Positions 1 to 9,623 are shown, counted from the first letter of the stretch. The stretch: DNA of 64,000 bases from an uncultured Clostridia bacterium (GCA_944376295.1 CALWCE010000001.1:1-64000), one strand, 5' to 3'. The notes: a model not told the origin generated them from the letters alone. Translations and numbers: made by a program.

Positions 1-240
1 GGCTTGTCCTCGAGGTCGTTATACGAGCCCGAAATGGCGACCGCCGCAAGCCCGAGATCGTACTTCCCGATGGTGACCGCGCCCGTCTGCCCGTTGACGG
101 AAGTCACCGCGCCTGCCGCGGGCTTGTCCTCGAGGTCGTTATACGAGCCCGAAATGGCGACTGCCGCAAGCCCGAGATCGTACTTCCCGATGGTGACTGC
201 GCCCGTCTGCCCGTTGACGGAAGTCACCGCGCCCCCGCCT
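1..240. repeat. Two 120-bp tandem repeats inside the tail-fibre gene
   Basis: Positions 1-120 and 121-240 are near-identical direct repeats that differ by C/T changes near 42/162 and 78/198 and then diverge over the last ~10 bases. Each encodes one 40-residue fibre repeat. More copies may lie beyond the window edge. Confidence 0.9.
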
Positions 241-869
241 CCGCTCCCGCCCGCGAGCCCGGAGATGGGTTCGAGCTCGCCGCCCGAAAAGTAGCAGAGC
301 GTATATCCGCCCTCCTCTTGTTTGAAAAAGAGACCGCCGTCCGCGAGCGACGCGCTCGGCTGCGCCTGTCCTTCCGCACCCACTTCCACGATCTGCTTCC
401 CGCCCGTCACGAACCCGTAAGCGTTGACGTCCACGGCGGAATAGCAGCCGGGGTCGACCTTGCGCGTGAGCGCGGAAAAGTCGTACTCATTCAGAAGGTC
501 GAGGATCTGTTCGTGCAGCGTCTTTTGCGGCACGTCTTCCGGTTCGCAGTACGCCCCCGCAAGACAGCGAAGGCGCACGAAAGAACTTGCGATGCGCCCT
601 CCCTCTCCGTCCGCGCTGTAGACCCCGACAAATACCGTATCGCAGTCGGAGGACAAAACGGCGGGCATATCGCAGGAGCTGCCCGTAAAGAGCTGCTCGC
701 GGCAGCCGCCCGCCCACAAAACGACGGCGACACGCTGAGAGTAATCATCCCATTCTCCGTCAAATTCAAAATAAAGCCTGTAACTGTTTTCGTTGAAGGA
801 AACGATGTCATGAAAATCTGTTTCGGCATGTTTCCCGTTCACCCGGATGGTGATCGTCTGCTGCGCCAT
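1..869 (-). CDS. Phage-type tail fibre / baseplate protein, 3' end cut by window edge
   Basis: An open frame reads from an ATG at 869 leftwards off the window, giving about 289 residues. The N-terminal ~200 residues (start MAQQTITIRVNGKHAETDF) resemble the head domain of phage baseplate/receptor-binding proteins. A Gly-Ser linker (GLAGGSGGGG) follows, then a 40-residue unit containing AVTSVNGQTGAVTIGKYDLG and ISGSYNDLEDKP. A second unit begins at position 120 and continues off the edge. The pattern 'SVNGQTGAV...SGSYNDL..KP' is known from phage tail-fibre shafts. The two 120-bp DNA units (1-120 and 121-240) differ at only two positions before their last ten bases. The gene is probably part of a prophage or tailocin lying left of the window; no other phage gene is visible. 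No clear Shine-Dalgarno is seen at the start, although GGAGGG-like purines lie nearby. Confidence 0.72.
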   Translation of the reverse strand, partial: MAQQTITIRVNGKHAETDFHDIVSFNENSYRLYFEFDGEWDDYSQRVAVVLWAGGCREQLFTGSSCDMPAVLSSDCDTVFVGVYSADGEGGRIASSFVRLRCLAGAYCEPEDVPQKTLHEQILDLLNEYDFSALTRKVDPGCYSAVDVNAYGFVTGGKQIVEVGAEGQAQPSASLADGGLFFKQEEGGYTLCYFSGGELEPISGLAGGSGGGGAVTSVNGQTGAVTIGKYDLGLAAVAISGSYNDLEDKPAAGAVTSVNGQTGAVTIGKYDLGLAAVAISGSYNDLEDK

Positions 870-935
870 AGTGGCCCTCCCGATGTCTTTGCCCCCATGA
901 TAACAGAAAGAGACGGAAAAGGTCGGCTATATGAC

Positions 936-964
936 AAAAACCGCGGAAATTTCCGCGGTTTTTT
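936..964 (-). terminator. Rho-independent terminator after purB
   Basis: AAAAACCGCGGAAATTTCCGCGGTTTTTT is a near-perfect palindrome with flanking A and T runs. It sits 33 nt downstream of the purB stop and upstream of the tail-fibre gene, so it should end purB transcription. By symmetry it could act in both directions. Confidence 0.85.
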
Positions 965-996
965 AAAAGTCTTCAGTTTGGACGGAGGACGGACGC

Positions 997-2433
997 TCAG
1001 ACGCGCACTTCGCCCGTGGCGCCGAGGACGGCGCGGTGCTTTTCGAGGATGGGGTCGATCTCGTTTTTGATGAACTCCTCCGTCTGATGAGGGGCGCGGC
1101 CGACAAATTTCTTGGGCTCCAGGATCTCTTCGAGCTTATCGTGCGCGGCTTCGAACATGGGATCTTTGCGGATGCGATCGAGAAGGTCGTTCTCTCCGCC
1201 GTTGACTTTGACGTTGGCGCCCGCTTCCTGCGAAAGTACGCGGATGCGCTCGTGCAGCTCCTGCCTGTCTTTTCCCGCCTTGACGCACTCCATCATGATG
1301 TTCTCCGTCGCCATGAATGGAAGCTCCTGCGCGATGTGCTTTGCGATGACCTTCTCGTAGACGACGAGGTTTTCCGCGACGTTCATGTAGATGGTGAGGA
1401 TGGCGTCCGCCGTGAGGAATGCCTGCGCGTTGACGATGCGGCGGTTGGCAGAGTCGTCGAGCGTGCGCTCGAACCACTGCGTGGAAGCCGTGACCGCCGA
1501 GTTCATGGGAAGGGAGACGAGATAGCGGCAAAGAGAGCCCATGCGCTCGCAGCGCATCGGGTTGCGCTTGTATGCCATCGCCGAAGAACCGACCTGCGTC
1601 TTTTCGAAGGGCTCCTCCACTTCCTTCATGTGCTGCAGAAGGCGGATGTCGTTGGAGAATTTGTAGGCGCTCTGCGCGATCTGGGAGAGCACGCAGAGGA
1701 CGTTGTAGTCGAACTTGCGGGGGTACGTCTGCCCCGTGACGCCGTACACCTTTTCATAGCCCATCTTCGAAACGACGCGCTTTTCAAGTTCTTTGACCTT
1801 CTCTTCGTCGCCGTCGAAAAGCTCCAAAAAGCTTGCCTGGGTGCCCGTCGTGCCCTTGACGCCGCGGAGCTTGAAGTGCTCCTTGAGATTTTGCAGGCTC
1901 TCGTAGTCGAGCATGAGATCCTGCAGCCAGAGCGTCGCGCGCTTGCCCACCGTCGTGAGCTGCGCGGGCTGAAGGTGCGTGAAGCCGAGCGTCGGGAGAT
2001 CCTTATATCTGAGCGCGAAGGAACGGAGTTTATCCATGACGTTGACGAGCTTTTGTTCGATGATATCGAGCGCGTCGCGCATGATGATGAGCTCGGAGTT
2101 ACAGTCGACGAAGCAGCTCGTCGCGCCCAGATGGATGATGCCCCTTGCGGAGGGAGCGACGTCGCCGAATGCCGCGACGTGCGCCATGACGTCGTGCCGC
2201 TTTTGGCGTTCGTACTCTTCGGCGCGCTCGTAGTCGATGTCGTCGATGTGCGCTTTGAGCTCTTCCACCTGCTCTTTCGTGATGGGAAGCCCGAGCTCCA
2301 TTTCGCTCTCCGCGAGCGCGACCCAGAGCTGCCTCCACAGGCGGAAGCGCTTTTCATCGCCGAAGTTGATGAGCATCTCGCGGCTCGCATAGCGGGTCGT
2401 CAAGGGGTTTTCGTACAATAGTTTGTCTGACAT
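997..2433 (-). CDS. purB: Adenylosuccinate lyase
   Basis: This 478-residue cytoplasmic enzyme of the fumarase/aspartase superfamily cleaves SAICAR to AICAR and adenylosuccinate to AMP, each time releasing fumarate, in purine synthesis. The family signature GSSAMAYKRNPMRCE lies at about residues 282-296. The histidine-containing segments KRHDVMAH (79-85) and FTHLQPAQ (151-158) match catalytic and substrate-binding regions, and TTGTQASF (~195-202) is also conserved. Length fits the family. The start has an AGGAGAG Shine-Dalgarno a few bases upstream. It stands alone, 74 nt downstream of the cyclophilin gene and followed by a strong terminator. Confidence 0.96.
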   Translation of the reverse strand: MSDKLLYENPLTTRYASREMLINFGDEKRFRLWRQLWVALAESEMELGLPITKEQVEELKAHIDDIDYERAEEYERQKRHDVMAHVAAFGDVAPSARGIIHLGATSCFVDCNSELIIMRDALDIIEQKLVNVMDKLRSFALRYKDLPTLGFTHLQPAQLTTVGKRATLWLQDLMLDYESLQNLKEHFKLRGVKGTTGTQASFLELFDGDEEKVKELEKRVVSKMGYEKVYGVTGQTYPRKFDYNVLCVLSQIAQSAYKFSNDIRLLQHMKEVEEPFEKTQVGSSAMAYKRNPMRCERMGSLCRYLVSLPMNSAVTASTQWFERTLDDSANRRIVNAQAFLTADAILTIYMNVAENLVVYEKVIAKHIAQELPFMATENIMMECVKAGKDRQELHERIRVLSQEAGANVKVNGGENDLLDRIRKDPMFEAAHDKLEEILEPKKFVGRAPHQTEEFIKNEIDPILEKHRAVLGATGEVRV

Positions 2434-2507
2434 AATACTCTCCTAACAGTCCAAAAACAAAAGTTTTACCCCAATTATGTCACGCATAATCAAGATATTG
2501 TGCTATT

Positions 2508-3026
2508 TCAGACGATTTTTTCGGGCTCGGGATAGCTTTCGCCGAAGGTTTCCGCCGTGACCTTCTTCATCTTCTGCTCCTTCAAGGGCTTATCACGGAA
2601 GTCGGTCGGCGTTGTGGCAATGGCGTCCACCGTCTCCATCCCCTCGATGACTTTGCCGAAGGCGGCGTACTGCCCGTCGAGATAGGGTGCAGCCGCGTGC
2701 ATCACGAAGAACTGCGAGCCCGCGGAATCGGGGTGTTGTGCGCGCGCCATGGAAAGGACGCCGCGCTCGTGCTTCACGGGGTTTTCCACGCCGTTTGCCT
2801 TGAACTCCCCCTTGATGTGGTAGCCGGGGCCGCCCGTGCCGACGCCCTTGGGGTCCCCTCCCTGGATCATGAAGCCTTCGATGACGCGGTGGAAGATGAT
2901 GCCGTCGTAAAAGCCCTTCTTTACGAGGGACAAGAAATTGTTGACGGTGTTGGGCGCGAGCTCGGGATAAAGTTCGGCGCGGAAGACGGAGCCGTCCTCC
3001 ATTTCAAAGGTGACGATGGGATGCAT
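2508..3026 (-). CDS. Peptidyl-prolyl cis-trans isomerase, cyclophilin type
   Basis: This is a 172-residue single-domain cyclophilin. It shows FHRVI, the QGGDP motif with GTGGPGY after it, MARAQHPDSAGSQFFV, and LDGQYAAFGKV. These give the active-site Arg, the Gln of SQFF and the substrate-pocket Phe residues. No signal peptide is seen, so it is cytoplasmic and probably assists protein folding. The frame is open further upstream, but the start at 3026 is preferred: it has AAGGAG about 7 nt upstream and MHPIVTFEMEDGS begins the usual first beta strand. It starts one base after the dCMP deaminase stop, so the two are co-transcribed and translationally coupled. Confidence 0.93.
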   Translation of the reverse strand: MHPIVTFEMEDGSVFRAELYPELAPNTVNNFLSLVKKGFYDGIIFHRVIEGFMIQGGDPKGVGTGGPGYHIKGEFKANGVENPVKHERGVLSMARAQHPDSAGSQFFVMHAAAPYLDGQYAAFGKVIEGMETVDAIATTPTDFRDKPLKEQKMKKVTAETFGESYPEPEKIV

Positions 3027-3027
3027 G

Positions 3028-3492
3028 TTATTTCTCCTTGCGATCTTGAAGATCGGAATATTTTTCGATGACGGTCCCTGCTTCGCGGAAGAGCTGCATG
3101 GAGAACTCGTCGGGATAGCCTTCGTCGTAGACGACGCGCCTGATCCCTGCATTGATGATCATCTTCGCGCAGATGACGCAGGGCTGGTGGGTGCAGTAGA
3201 GGGTCGCCCCCGTGATGTTGATGCCGTATTTCGCCGCCTGGATGATGGCGTTCTGCTCGGCGTGGACGCCGTAGCACAGCTCCGCGCGCGTGCCGCTCGC
3301 GATGTTGAGCTTTTCGCGCAGGCACTCGCCCTTCTCCATACAGGAAGGGATGCCCGACGGCGCGCCGTTGTAGCCCGTCGTCATGACGCGCTTCTCGCGC
3401 ACGATGACCGCCCCCACCTTGCGGCGGAAACAGCTCGCCCAGCCGCCGACGTGACGCGTCAGTTCCATGAAACGTTCATCCCATTTATCCAC
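3028..3492 (-). CDS. Deoxycytidylate (dCMP) deaminase family protein
   Basis: This 154-residue zinc enzyme converts dCMP to dUMP, feeding thymidylate synthesis. The zinc and catalytic signature is visible: HAEQNAI at 77-83 (His ligand, Glu proton shuttle) and PCVICAK with Cys105 and Cys108. The extra Cys/His-rich N-terminal stretch (GAPSGIPSCMEKGECLR) is typical of the ComEB/dCMP-deaminase subgroup rather than cytidine deaminases. It is the first gene of a two-gene unit with the cyclophilin. Confidence 0.93.
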   Translation of the reverse strand: MDKWDERFMELTRHVGGWASCFRRKVGAVIVREKRVMTTGYNGAPSGIPSCMEKGECLREKLNIASGTRAELCYGVHAEQNAIIQAAKYGINITGATLYCTHQPCVICAKMIINAGIRRVVYDEGYPDEFSMQLFREAGTVIEKYSDLQDRKEK

Positions 3493-3638
3493 GAAATACC
3501 CCCTCGGAGCAAAGAAATGCCCCTCTTATAGTTTGATTATAACAATTTTTCAAGGAAAAGTCAACTCGGCTTACGCCCGCGCGGCAGACGCTCGCAAAAA
3601 ATTAGGAAAATTTCGCCAAAAAAATGACACTTCCCCGT

Positions 3639-3666
3639 TTGAGCGCACTTTTCGGGCGTTTATAAT
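3639..3666 (+). promoter_or_regulatory. Sigma-A-type promoter of groES-groEL
   Basis: TTGAGC at 3639-3644 and a perfect TATAAT at 3661-3666 are separated by 16 bp, about 70 nt upstream of the groES start. No CIRCE inverted repeat (TTAGCACTC-N9-GAGTGCTAA) is seen here, so HrcA control is not supported by this stretch. Confidence 0.7.
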
Positions 3667-3736
3667 AGAAGGGAAAAAGGCATCGAGCCAAAATACGGCG
3701 CCCTTCGGCGTCCGTTCAACGTTTAAGGAGGTCAGT

Positions 3737-4024
3737 ATGAACATCAAACCATTGTTCGACAAAGTCGTCGTCGAAGCGGCGAACGTCGAAGAGAAGACGA
3801 AGAGCGGGTTCATTCTCCCCGCTTCCGCACAGGAGAAGCCGCAGACGTGCGTCGTCGTTGCAGTCGGCCCCGGCGGGGTCATCGACGGCAAGGAAGTCAC
3901 CATGCAGGTGAAGGTGGGCGACAAGGTGCTCTGCTCCAAGTATGCAGGCACGGACTTTAAGGTGGACGGCAAGGAGTTCACCATCATCAAGCAGAGCGAT
4001 ATCCTCGCCGTGGTCGAGGACTGA
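3737..4024 (+). CDS. groES: Co-chaperonin GroES (Hsp10)
   Basis: This 95-residue lid protein caps the GroEL folding chamber. MNIKPLFDKVVVEA, then SGFILPASAQEKPQ (mobile loop), VVAVGPGG, VGDKVLCSKYAGTDFKVDGKEFTII and ILAVVED are family hallmarks. The frame is open further upstream, but the start at 3737 has a strong AAGGAGG about 7 nt before it. groEL follows 36 nt downstream in the same transcript. Confidence 0.97.
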   Translation: MNIKPLFDKVVVEAANVEEKTKSGFILPASAQEKPQTCVVVAVGPGGVIDGKEVTMQVKVGDKVLCSKYAGTDFKVDGKEFTIIKQSDILAVVED

Positions 4025-4033
4025 TCTTTCTAA

Positions 4034-5689
<1,656 letters not shown>

Positions 5690-5714
5690 GCCGAATAACA
5701 ATTGATTCTCTTAT

Positions 5715-5757
5715 AAAAAATCGGGGGCTTGCCGTTTCGGCAAGCCCCCGATTTTTT
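5715..5757 (+). terminator. Terminator after groEL
   Basis: A 19-bp GC-rich stem starting TCGGGGGCTTGCC, with loop GTTTC, is flanked by A6 on the left and T6 on the right. It begins about 25 nt after the groEL stop. The flanks make it potentially bidirectional. Confidence 0.9.
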
Positions 5758-5759
5758 AT

Positions 5760-6331
5760 CCCGCAAAACTCGCTGCGCGACTTTTGCGGGAGATATGAAG
5801 AGCCGTAAGGACAGACGGCAGCGGGATCAACAACCCCTCCGTCTTGCCTTCGGCAAGCCACCGTCTCGCGCGGTGGAAAACTTTCACTCCCTCCGTCACG
5901 CTGCCGACATGCGTCGGACAGCATGCCACCTCCCCGAAGAGGAGGCTAAAATAAGGTGCAGCTCATCGCCGCAGATATTTCGCGCTTGACGATCAGTTCA
6001 TCGTTTGGGTGATATCAATAAAGCTCATCGCCGCGGAGGAGATGCAAGCAAGACAAGGAGCGCGCGGAGTTCTCCCCTTTCTCGACGACAAAGCCCATCG
6101 TTTGGGTAATAGTCGCGGCTGAGACGAGGAGCCTGCGCAAGCGACGAAGGGAGCTTAACCCCTTCCCCTCCCAAAAAAGATTTGCAGCGCAAAGATTTTT
6201 TGGGAAGAGGAGGAATTGGCATTGTAAGCGCGGTGTTTGCCCGAAGGGCAGACACCCGCAAAATGCGCCACATTCCGACGAAGGAGTGCGCAAAGGCGAC
6301 AAAGTATTCAGCCGATGAATATTGCCCAAAC
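5760..6331. repeat. Non-coding, repeat-rich intergenic region
   Basis: No supported gene is found in these ~570 bases. The stretch holds several short palindromes: CCGCAAAA...TTTTGCGG at 5761-5788; CTTGCC TTC GGCAAG near 5843-5858; a CTCCCAAAAAA...TTTTTTGGGAAG hairpin enclosing TTTGCAGCGCAAA at about 6168-6212; and ATTCAGCCGATGAAT at 6308-6322. It also holds imperfect direct repeats, CATCGTTTGGGT[GA]AT near 5999 and 6098 and AGCTCATCGCCGC near 5953 and 6024. 'CCCTCCGTCACG...CATGCCACCTCCCCGAAGAGGAGG' has the look of an intergenic repeat family. A related but diverged stretch occurs at 26340-26600. Confidence 0.5.
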
Positions 6332-7489
6332 TCATTTGCCGAACATGATGCGCTCGCTGCCTAACATCTTTGCCACCAACAGGATGAAGAGCGCCGTGAA
6401 GACGAGGTTGATACCGATGGCGATGAGACCGATAAGGAGCGCGGCTCCGCCTTCCAACACCGTCTGGATGGCGACCACGGTGCCGAGCACGGGGATGACG
6501 GCGACCCAATCGCCGATGCCCGAGAGGAACGCCGAGACGAGCGAGAGCACCATGACGACGATCATGATGACGCCCGTGTAGGAGGACGCTTCCTTCACCG
6601 ACTTGGCGTACGTCGAGATGGCAGTCATTGCCGAGACGATGAGCGGCACGATGGAGACGATGAGCGCAAGCAGCAGGATGTAATCGCCAAAGGCGTACTC
6701 CACGAACATGCCGCCGAGCGAAAGCCCCATGAGTTTTGGCATACTGAGGGCGATGCCCAAAAAGCTCGAGAGCGCGCCGAGCGCCGCGATGCACGACAGC
6801 GGCAGCACCTTGCCGAGGGCGATGTCCGTGCGCTTGACGGACGTGACGAGGATGGTCGCGAGCGTCCCCCGCTCCTTCTCCCCCGCCACCGATTCGAGCG
6901 TGATGCTCATGCAGCTCGAGAAGATGAGGGTGACGACGAGGAAGGGAAGGAGCCCCCCTAAGATGGTCATCACGACTTCGGACGTCGACGAGAAATCGTA
7001 CTGCTCGCCGCCGAGGTTGACATCAAAGGCGTTGGAGATCTCCCCCTCGTACGCGGAAAGCAGCGACGTCGCCGCCGTGTAGAACGCAGAACTCGCATCG
7101 TCCGCCGAGCGGTAGAAGATCTCGATCGCGGGCGCCTTCTCCCCGCTCATGGGGTCGTATTCCGAGACGGCGTTGTCGAAATCTTCGGAAAAGGCGATAA
7201 GCGCCGTTACGCTGCCCGCCTTGACCTGCGCTTTGGCGTTCTCCTTGTCCTCGGTGCGGGTGAGGGTGAGACTTTCCCCGAAGGAAGCTTCGAAGAGCGC
7301 CTCGACTTTCGGCGAAGCGCCATAGACGAGGACGTCGTAGGAATAATTCTTCTCGCCGTCCCAGATGGCGCTGCCGAGGAGCGAATAGATAAAATAGATG
7401 AGGACGCCCGGGAGAACGAGCGTAGCGATAAGTTTGGGATCGCGGAAGAACCGCTGAAATTCCTTTTGGATGAGCGCTTTGAGTTTCAT
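6332..7489 (-). CDS. ABC-2 type exporter permease (NatB-like)
   Basis: This 385-residue membrane protein begins MKLKALIQKEFQRFFRDPKLI, the usual cytoplasmic start of ABC-2/NatB permeases, followed by a first membrane segment (LVLPGVLIYFIYSLLG). A long extracytoplasmic domain of roughly 150 residues follows, then five hydrophobic segments from about residue 175 onward. VAGEKERGTLATILVTSVKR is the conserved coupling region of ABC-2 permeases. It overlaps the ATPase gene by 4 nt (ATGA), so the two form one exporter. The substrate is unknown; Na+ or a peptide/toxin is possible by analogy to NatAB and SdpI neighbours. Confidence 0.9.
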   Translation of the reverse strand: MKLKALIQKEFQRFFRDPKLIATLVLPGVLIYFIYSLLGSAIWDGEKNYSYDVLVYGASPKVEALFEASFGESLTLTRTEDKENAKAQVKAGSVTALIAFSEDFDNAVSEYDPMSGEKAPAIEIFYRSADDASSAFYTAATSLLSAYEGEISNAFDVNLGGEQYDFSSTSEVVMTILGGLLPFLVVTLIFSSCMSITLESVAGEKERGTLATILVTSVKRTDIALGKVLPLSCIAALGALSSFLGIALSMPKLMGLSLGGMFVEYAFGDYILLLALIVSIVPLIVSAMTAISTYAKSVKEASSYTGVIMIVVMVLSLVSAFLSGIGDWVAVIPVLGTVVAIQTVLEGGAALLIGLIAIGINLVFTALFILLVAKMLGSERIMFGK

Positions 7490-8268
7490 ACGATCTCCCC
7501 CTTGATGTTGCGGTAAATTTCAAAGAACTTATCTTCGAGGCTGCATCCGCCGCATAGTTCTTCGAGCGTTCCTTCGGCAGCCATCCTGCCGTCGATGATG
7601 ACGCCCACCCTGTCGCACAGTTTTTCGACAAGGGAGAAGATGTGCGTGGAGAGGAGGATGCTCTTCCCCATGTTTTTGAGCTCGATCAAAAAGTCGGTGA
7701 CGACCTTTGCCGTGAGCACGTCGAGGCCGTTCGTCGGCTCGTCGAAGATGACGACTTCGGGATCGTGGACGATGGCGACGACGAGCGAGACCTTTTGCAG
7801 CATGCCCGTCGAAAGATCGCTCACCTTGACTTCGGCGAAGCGGTCGATGCCGAAGCGAGAAAAGAGCTCCTGTTTGCGGGCGGCGAGCGCATCTTTCCCG
7901 ACGCCGTGCATCGCGCCGAAAAAGTCAAAGAGATAGCTCGGGGTAAAGAAGCCCTCGAGCTTTAATTCGCTGGTCATGAAGCCGATCTTATCGCGCACCT
8001 TCTCCCCTTCGCGAAGGACGGAACAGCCGCCCACGAAGGCGTCGCCTTCATCGGGGCGGATGAGCGTGGAGAGGATGCGGAGCGTCGTCGTCTTGCCCGC
8101 GCCGTTGGGGCCAAGAAGCCCGTAGATCTCGCCGCGGTAGGCAGAAAAGGACAAGCCGTCCACCGCGACTTTGCGCTTTTCGGCGGTCTTTTCGAGCTTC
8201 TGCTGTTTTTGCGAGAGCGTGAAGGTCTTTCTGAGCCCTTCCGCCCGCACGATGGCATTTTCTTCCAT
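7486..8268 (-). CDS. ABC transporter ATP-binding protein (NatA-like)
   Basis: This 260-residue ATPase pairs with the downstream permease. Walker A is GPNGAGKT at about 53-60, the signature is LSTGMLQK, Walker B is VVIFDEPTNGLD, and the H-loop is LLSTHIF. The linker KQQKLEKTAEKRKVAVDG near residues 20-38 gives it the extended NatA-like N-terminus. It lies 9 nt after the SdpI-like gene and runs into the permease by an ATGA overlap. Confidence 0.93.
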   Translation of the reverse strand: MEENAIVRAEGLRKTFTLSQKQQKLEKTAEKRKVAVDGLSFSAYRGEIYGLLGPNGAGKTTTLRILSTLIRPDEGDAFVGGCSVLREGEKVRDKIGFMTSELKLEGFFTPSYLFDFFGAMHGVGKDALAARKQELFSRFGIDRFAEVKVSDLSTGMLQKVSLVVAIVHDPEVVIFDEPTNGLDVLTAKVVTDFLIELKNMGKSILLSTHIFSLVEKLCDRVGVIIDGRMAAEGTLEELCGGCSLEDKFFEIYRNIKGEIV

Positions 8269-8277
8269 ATTGACTCC

Positions 8278-8964
8278 TTACTTGGTTTCTTGTGTATTGT
8301 CCGCATCTTCGGGCACGCGCTTTGCGATACGATGCGCATAGACGAGAGAGATGACGGTGACGATGAGGATGAGCGCGACCGTCACGATGAGCGCGACAAA
8401 GTCGAGCCCGAGGACGGAAAAGAGGACGGAGGCGGCGGCACTCAGCGCCCCTGCCGCGAACATAAGTATGCCCGAAAAGCGGTTGGCTTTCTCCCAGACA
8501 TAGTCGCTTGCAAGCGTCTCCTTCGTGCGGAGGCCAAACCACTTGTTGCGCCCCGCAACGGGCATATAATTTCCCATCACCATGATGAGGATGGCAAGGG
8601 GCAGCAAAATGGCGGCGGCAAAGGGAAAGTTCAGCTTTTCGCCGAGCTGCGTTCCCTGCGCCCCGAGTGCAAAGAGCACCCAGCCGAGGACGGTCAAGAC
8701 CGCTCCCACCACAACGAGGCAGATGTTGAGGATGCGGGCGTTTTTATCCTCCTTCAAAGCGGCGGCAAACAGCCCGCCCGAAACGAGCGCCGCGGCGGCA
8801 GGCAGCGAGATATACACCCACGGGGAGCCCATGCGGTCGCACACGCCCTCGTAGTTGAAGTGGACGGCGACCTCCTCGGGAAGGAAGAGGATCCCGACCG
8901 TAAACGCCAAGAGGCTCAAAAGAGAAAGTACGGTATAGAGGATGGCGGTCTTGAAATGCTGCAT
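8278..8964 (-). CDS. SdpI-family membrane protein with DUF1648 domain
   Basis: This 228-residue protein has about six membrane segments. The N-terminal part (VAVHFNYEGVCDRMGSPWVYISLPAA) is the DUF1648 pattern. The C-terminal part (NKWFGLRTKETLASDYVWEKANRFSGILMFAAG) is the SdpI pattern. In B. subtilis, SdpI is an immunity and signalling protein for the SDP killing factor and is co-encoded with an ArsR-type repressor, SdpR. Here too an ArsR-type gene precedes it, and an ABC exporter follows in the same operon. No SDP-like toxin gene is visible nearby, so a role in detoxification or envelope-stress signalling is inferred. Confidence 0.88.
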   Translation of the reverse strand: MQHFKTAILYTVLSLLSLLAFTVGILFLPEEVAVHFNYEGVCDRMGSPWVYISLPAAAALVSGGLFAAALKEDKNARILNICLVVVGAVLTVLGWVLFALGAQGTQLGEKLNFPFAAAILLPLAILIMVMGNYMPVAGRNKWFGLRTKETLASDYVWEKANRFSGILMFAAGALSAAASVLFSVLGLDFVALIVTVALILIVTVISLVYAHRIAKRVPEDADNTQETK

Positions 8965-9109
8965 AAAGCTCCTCCTTGTTCTTTTTCGTTTTTGTTCCGC
9001 GCAAAGCGGAAATTCGAAAGCCCGCTAAGGGCGAAGTGTGCGGATCGGGCGGGGCAAATGCTCGCCGAGCACTCAATCCAAGAGCCCCGCCAAGTCGCAC
9101 GGAGCGCGC

Positions 9110-9367
9110 TCAGTCCAGGAGCCCTGCAAGCGCGCGCATCATCTCCTGCACGACCGTCGTGTTGAGGTGATAGACGATGGTCTGGGCGCGGCGCTCGCCC
9201 GTGATGAGCTCGCTCTCTTTGAGGACGGAGATGTGATGCGAGACGGTCGCGGGCGAAAGCGAGAACTGATCGCAGATCTCCCCCGCCGTGTGCGGGCGCG
9301 ATCTCAAAAGTTTTAATATCTCCCGCCGCGTGCTGTCAGATAACGCCTCCCATACGTTCTTCTTCAT
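9110..9367 (-). CDS. ArsR/SmtB-family repressor (SdpR-like)
   Basis: This 85-residue single-domain winged-helix repressor begins MKKNVWEALSDSTRREILKLLRS. It has the HTH TAGEICDQFSLSPATVSHHISVLKESELI and the wing GERRAQTIVYHLN. No metal-binding cysteine pair is present, which fits the SdpR rather than the metal-sensing branch. It is first in a four-gene operon (repressor, SdpI-like, ATPase, permease) and its promoter is packed with repeated CGAAA boxes, so autoregulation is likely. A 145-nt spacer with a small hairpin separates it from the SdpI-like gene. Confidence 0.92.
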   Translation of the reverse strand: MKKNVWEALSDSTRREILKLLRSRPHTAGEICDQFSLSPATVSHHISVLKESELITGERRAQTIVYHLNTTVVQEMMRALAGLLD

Positions 9368-9389
9368 CTACCCCCCCTTTTTGCACTTC

Positions 9390-9475
9390 TTTCGATATTT
9401 TTCGAAACAAGGATAGCACACATTTCGAATTTTGTCAACCCCTCGGCGGCATTTTATTTCGACAAATTTCGAAAC
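9390..9475 (-). promoter_or_regulatory. Promoter and operator-like boxes of the ArsR-SdpI-ABC operon
   Basis: Read leftwards, TTGACA (9438-9433) and TATCCT (9415-9410) are separated by 17 bp. TTTCGAAA-type boxes surround the promoter: TTTCGACAAATTTCGAAA upstream at about 9457-9474 (plus-strand reading), ATTTCGAAT between the hexamers at 9422-9430, and TTTCGATATTTTTCGAAA over the start region at 9390-9407. Boxes placed upstream, within and downstream of the core promoter suggest repressor binding, most simply by the ArsR-type protein itself. Confidence 0.7.
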
Positions 9476-9561
9476 AGGGCGTTTGGGGCGGGCTGTTTTG
9501 GGCAAAACGGCGTTTTGCGGCAGAGTTTTGGGCGGAAAACAGGCGCATCTCCCCTCCCCCA

Positions 9562-9590
9562 TTGACATTTTGCCGCAAATGCGTTAAACT
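9562..9590 (+). promoter_or_regulatory. Promoter of the sulfite reductase / iron-importer operon
   Basis: TTGACA at 9562-9567 and TAAACT at 9585-9590 are spaced by 17 bp, and the ATG follows at 9624 with AGGAGG about 8 nt before it. Confidence 0.7.
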
Positions 9591-9623
9591 ATATATAAGA
9601 CCGAAGAGAACAGGAGGAGTTTT

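Noticed and set aside
1-240. Possible CRISPR or satellite array
   Set aside because: The 120-bp units are contiguous and keep a reading frame encoding tail-fibre repeats; there are no spacers.
5760-6331. Small genes in the spacer after groEL
   Set aside because: Short frames here lack ribosome sites and cross palindromes and repeats; nothing supports translation.
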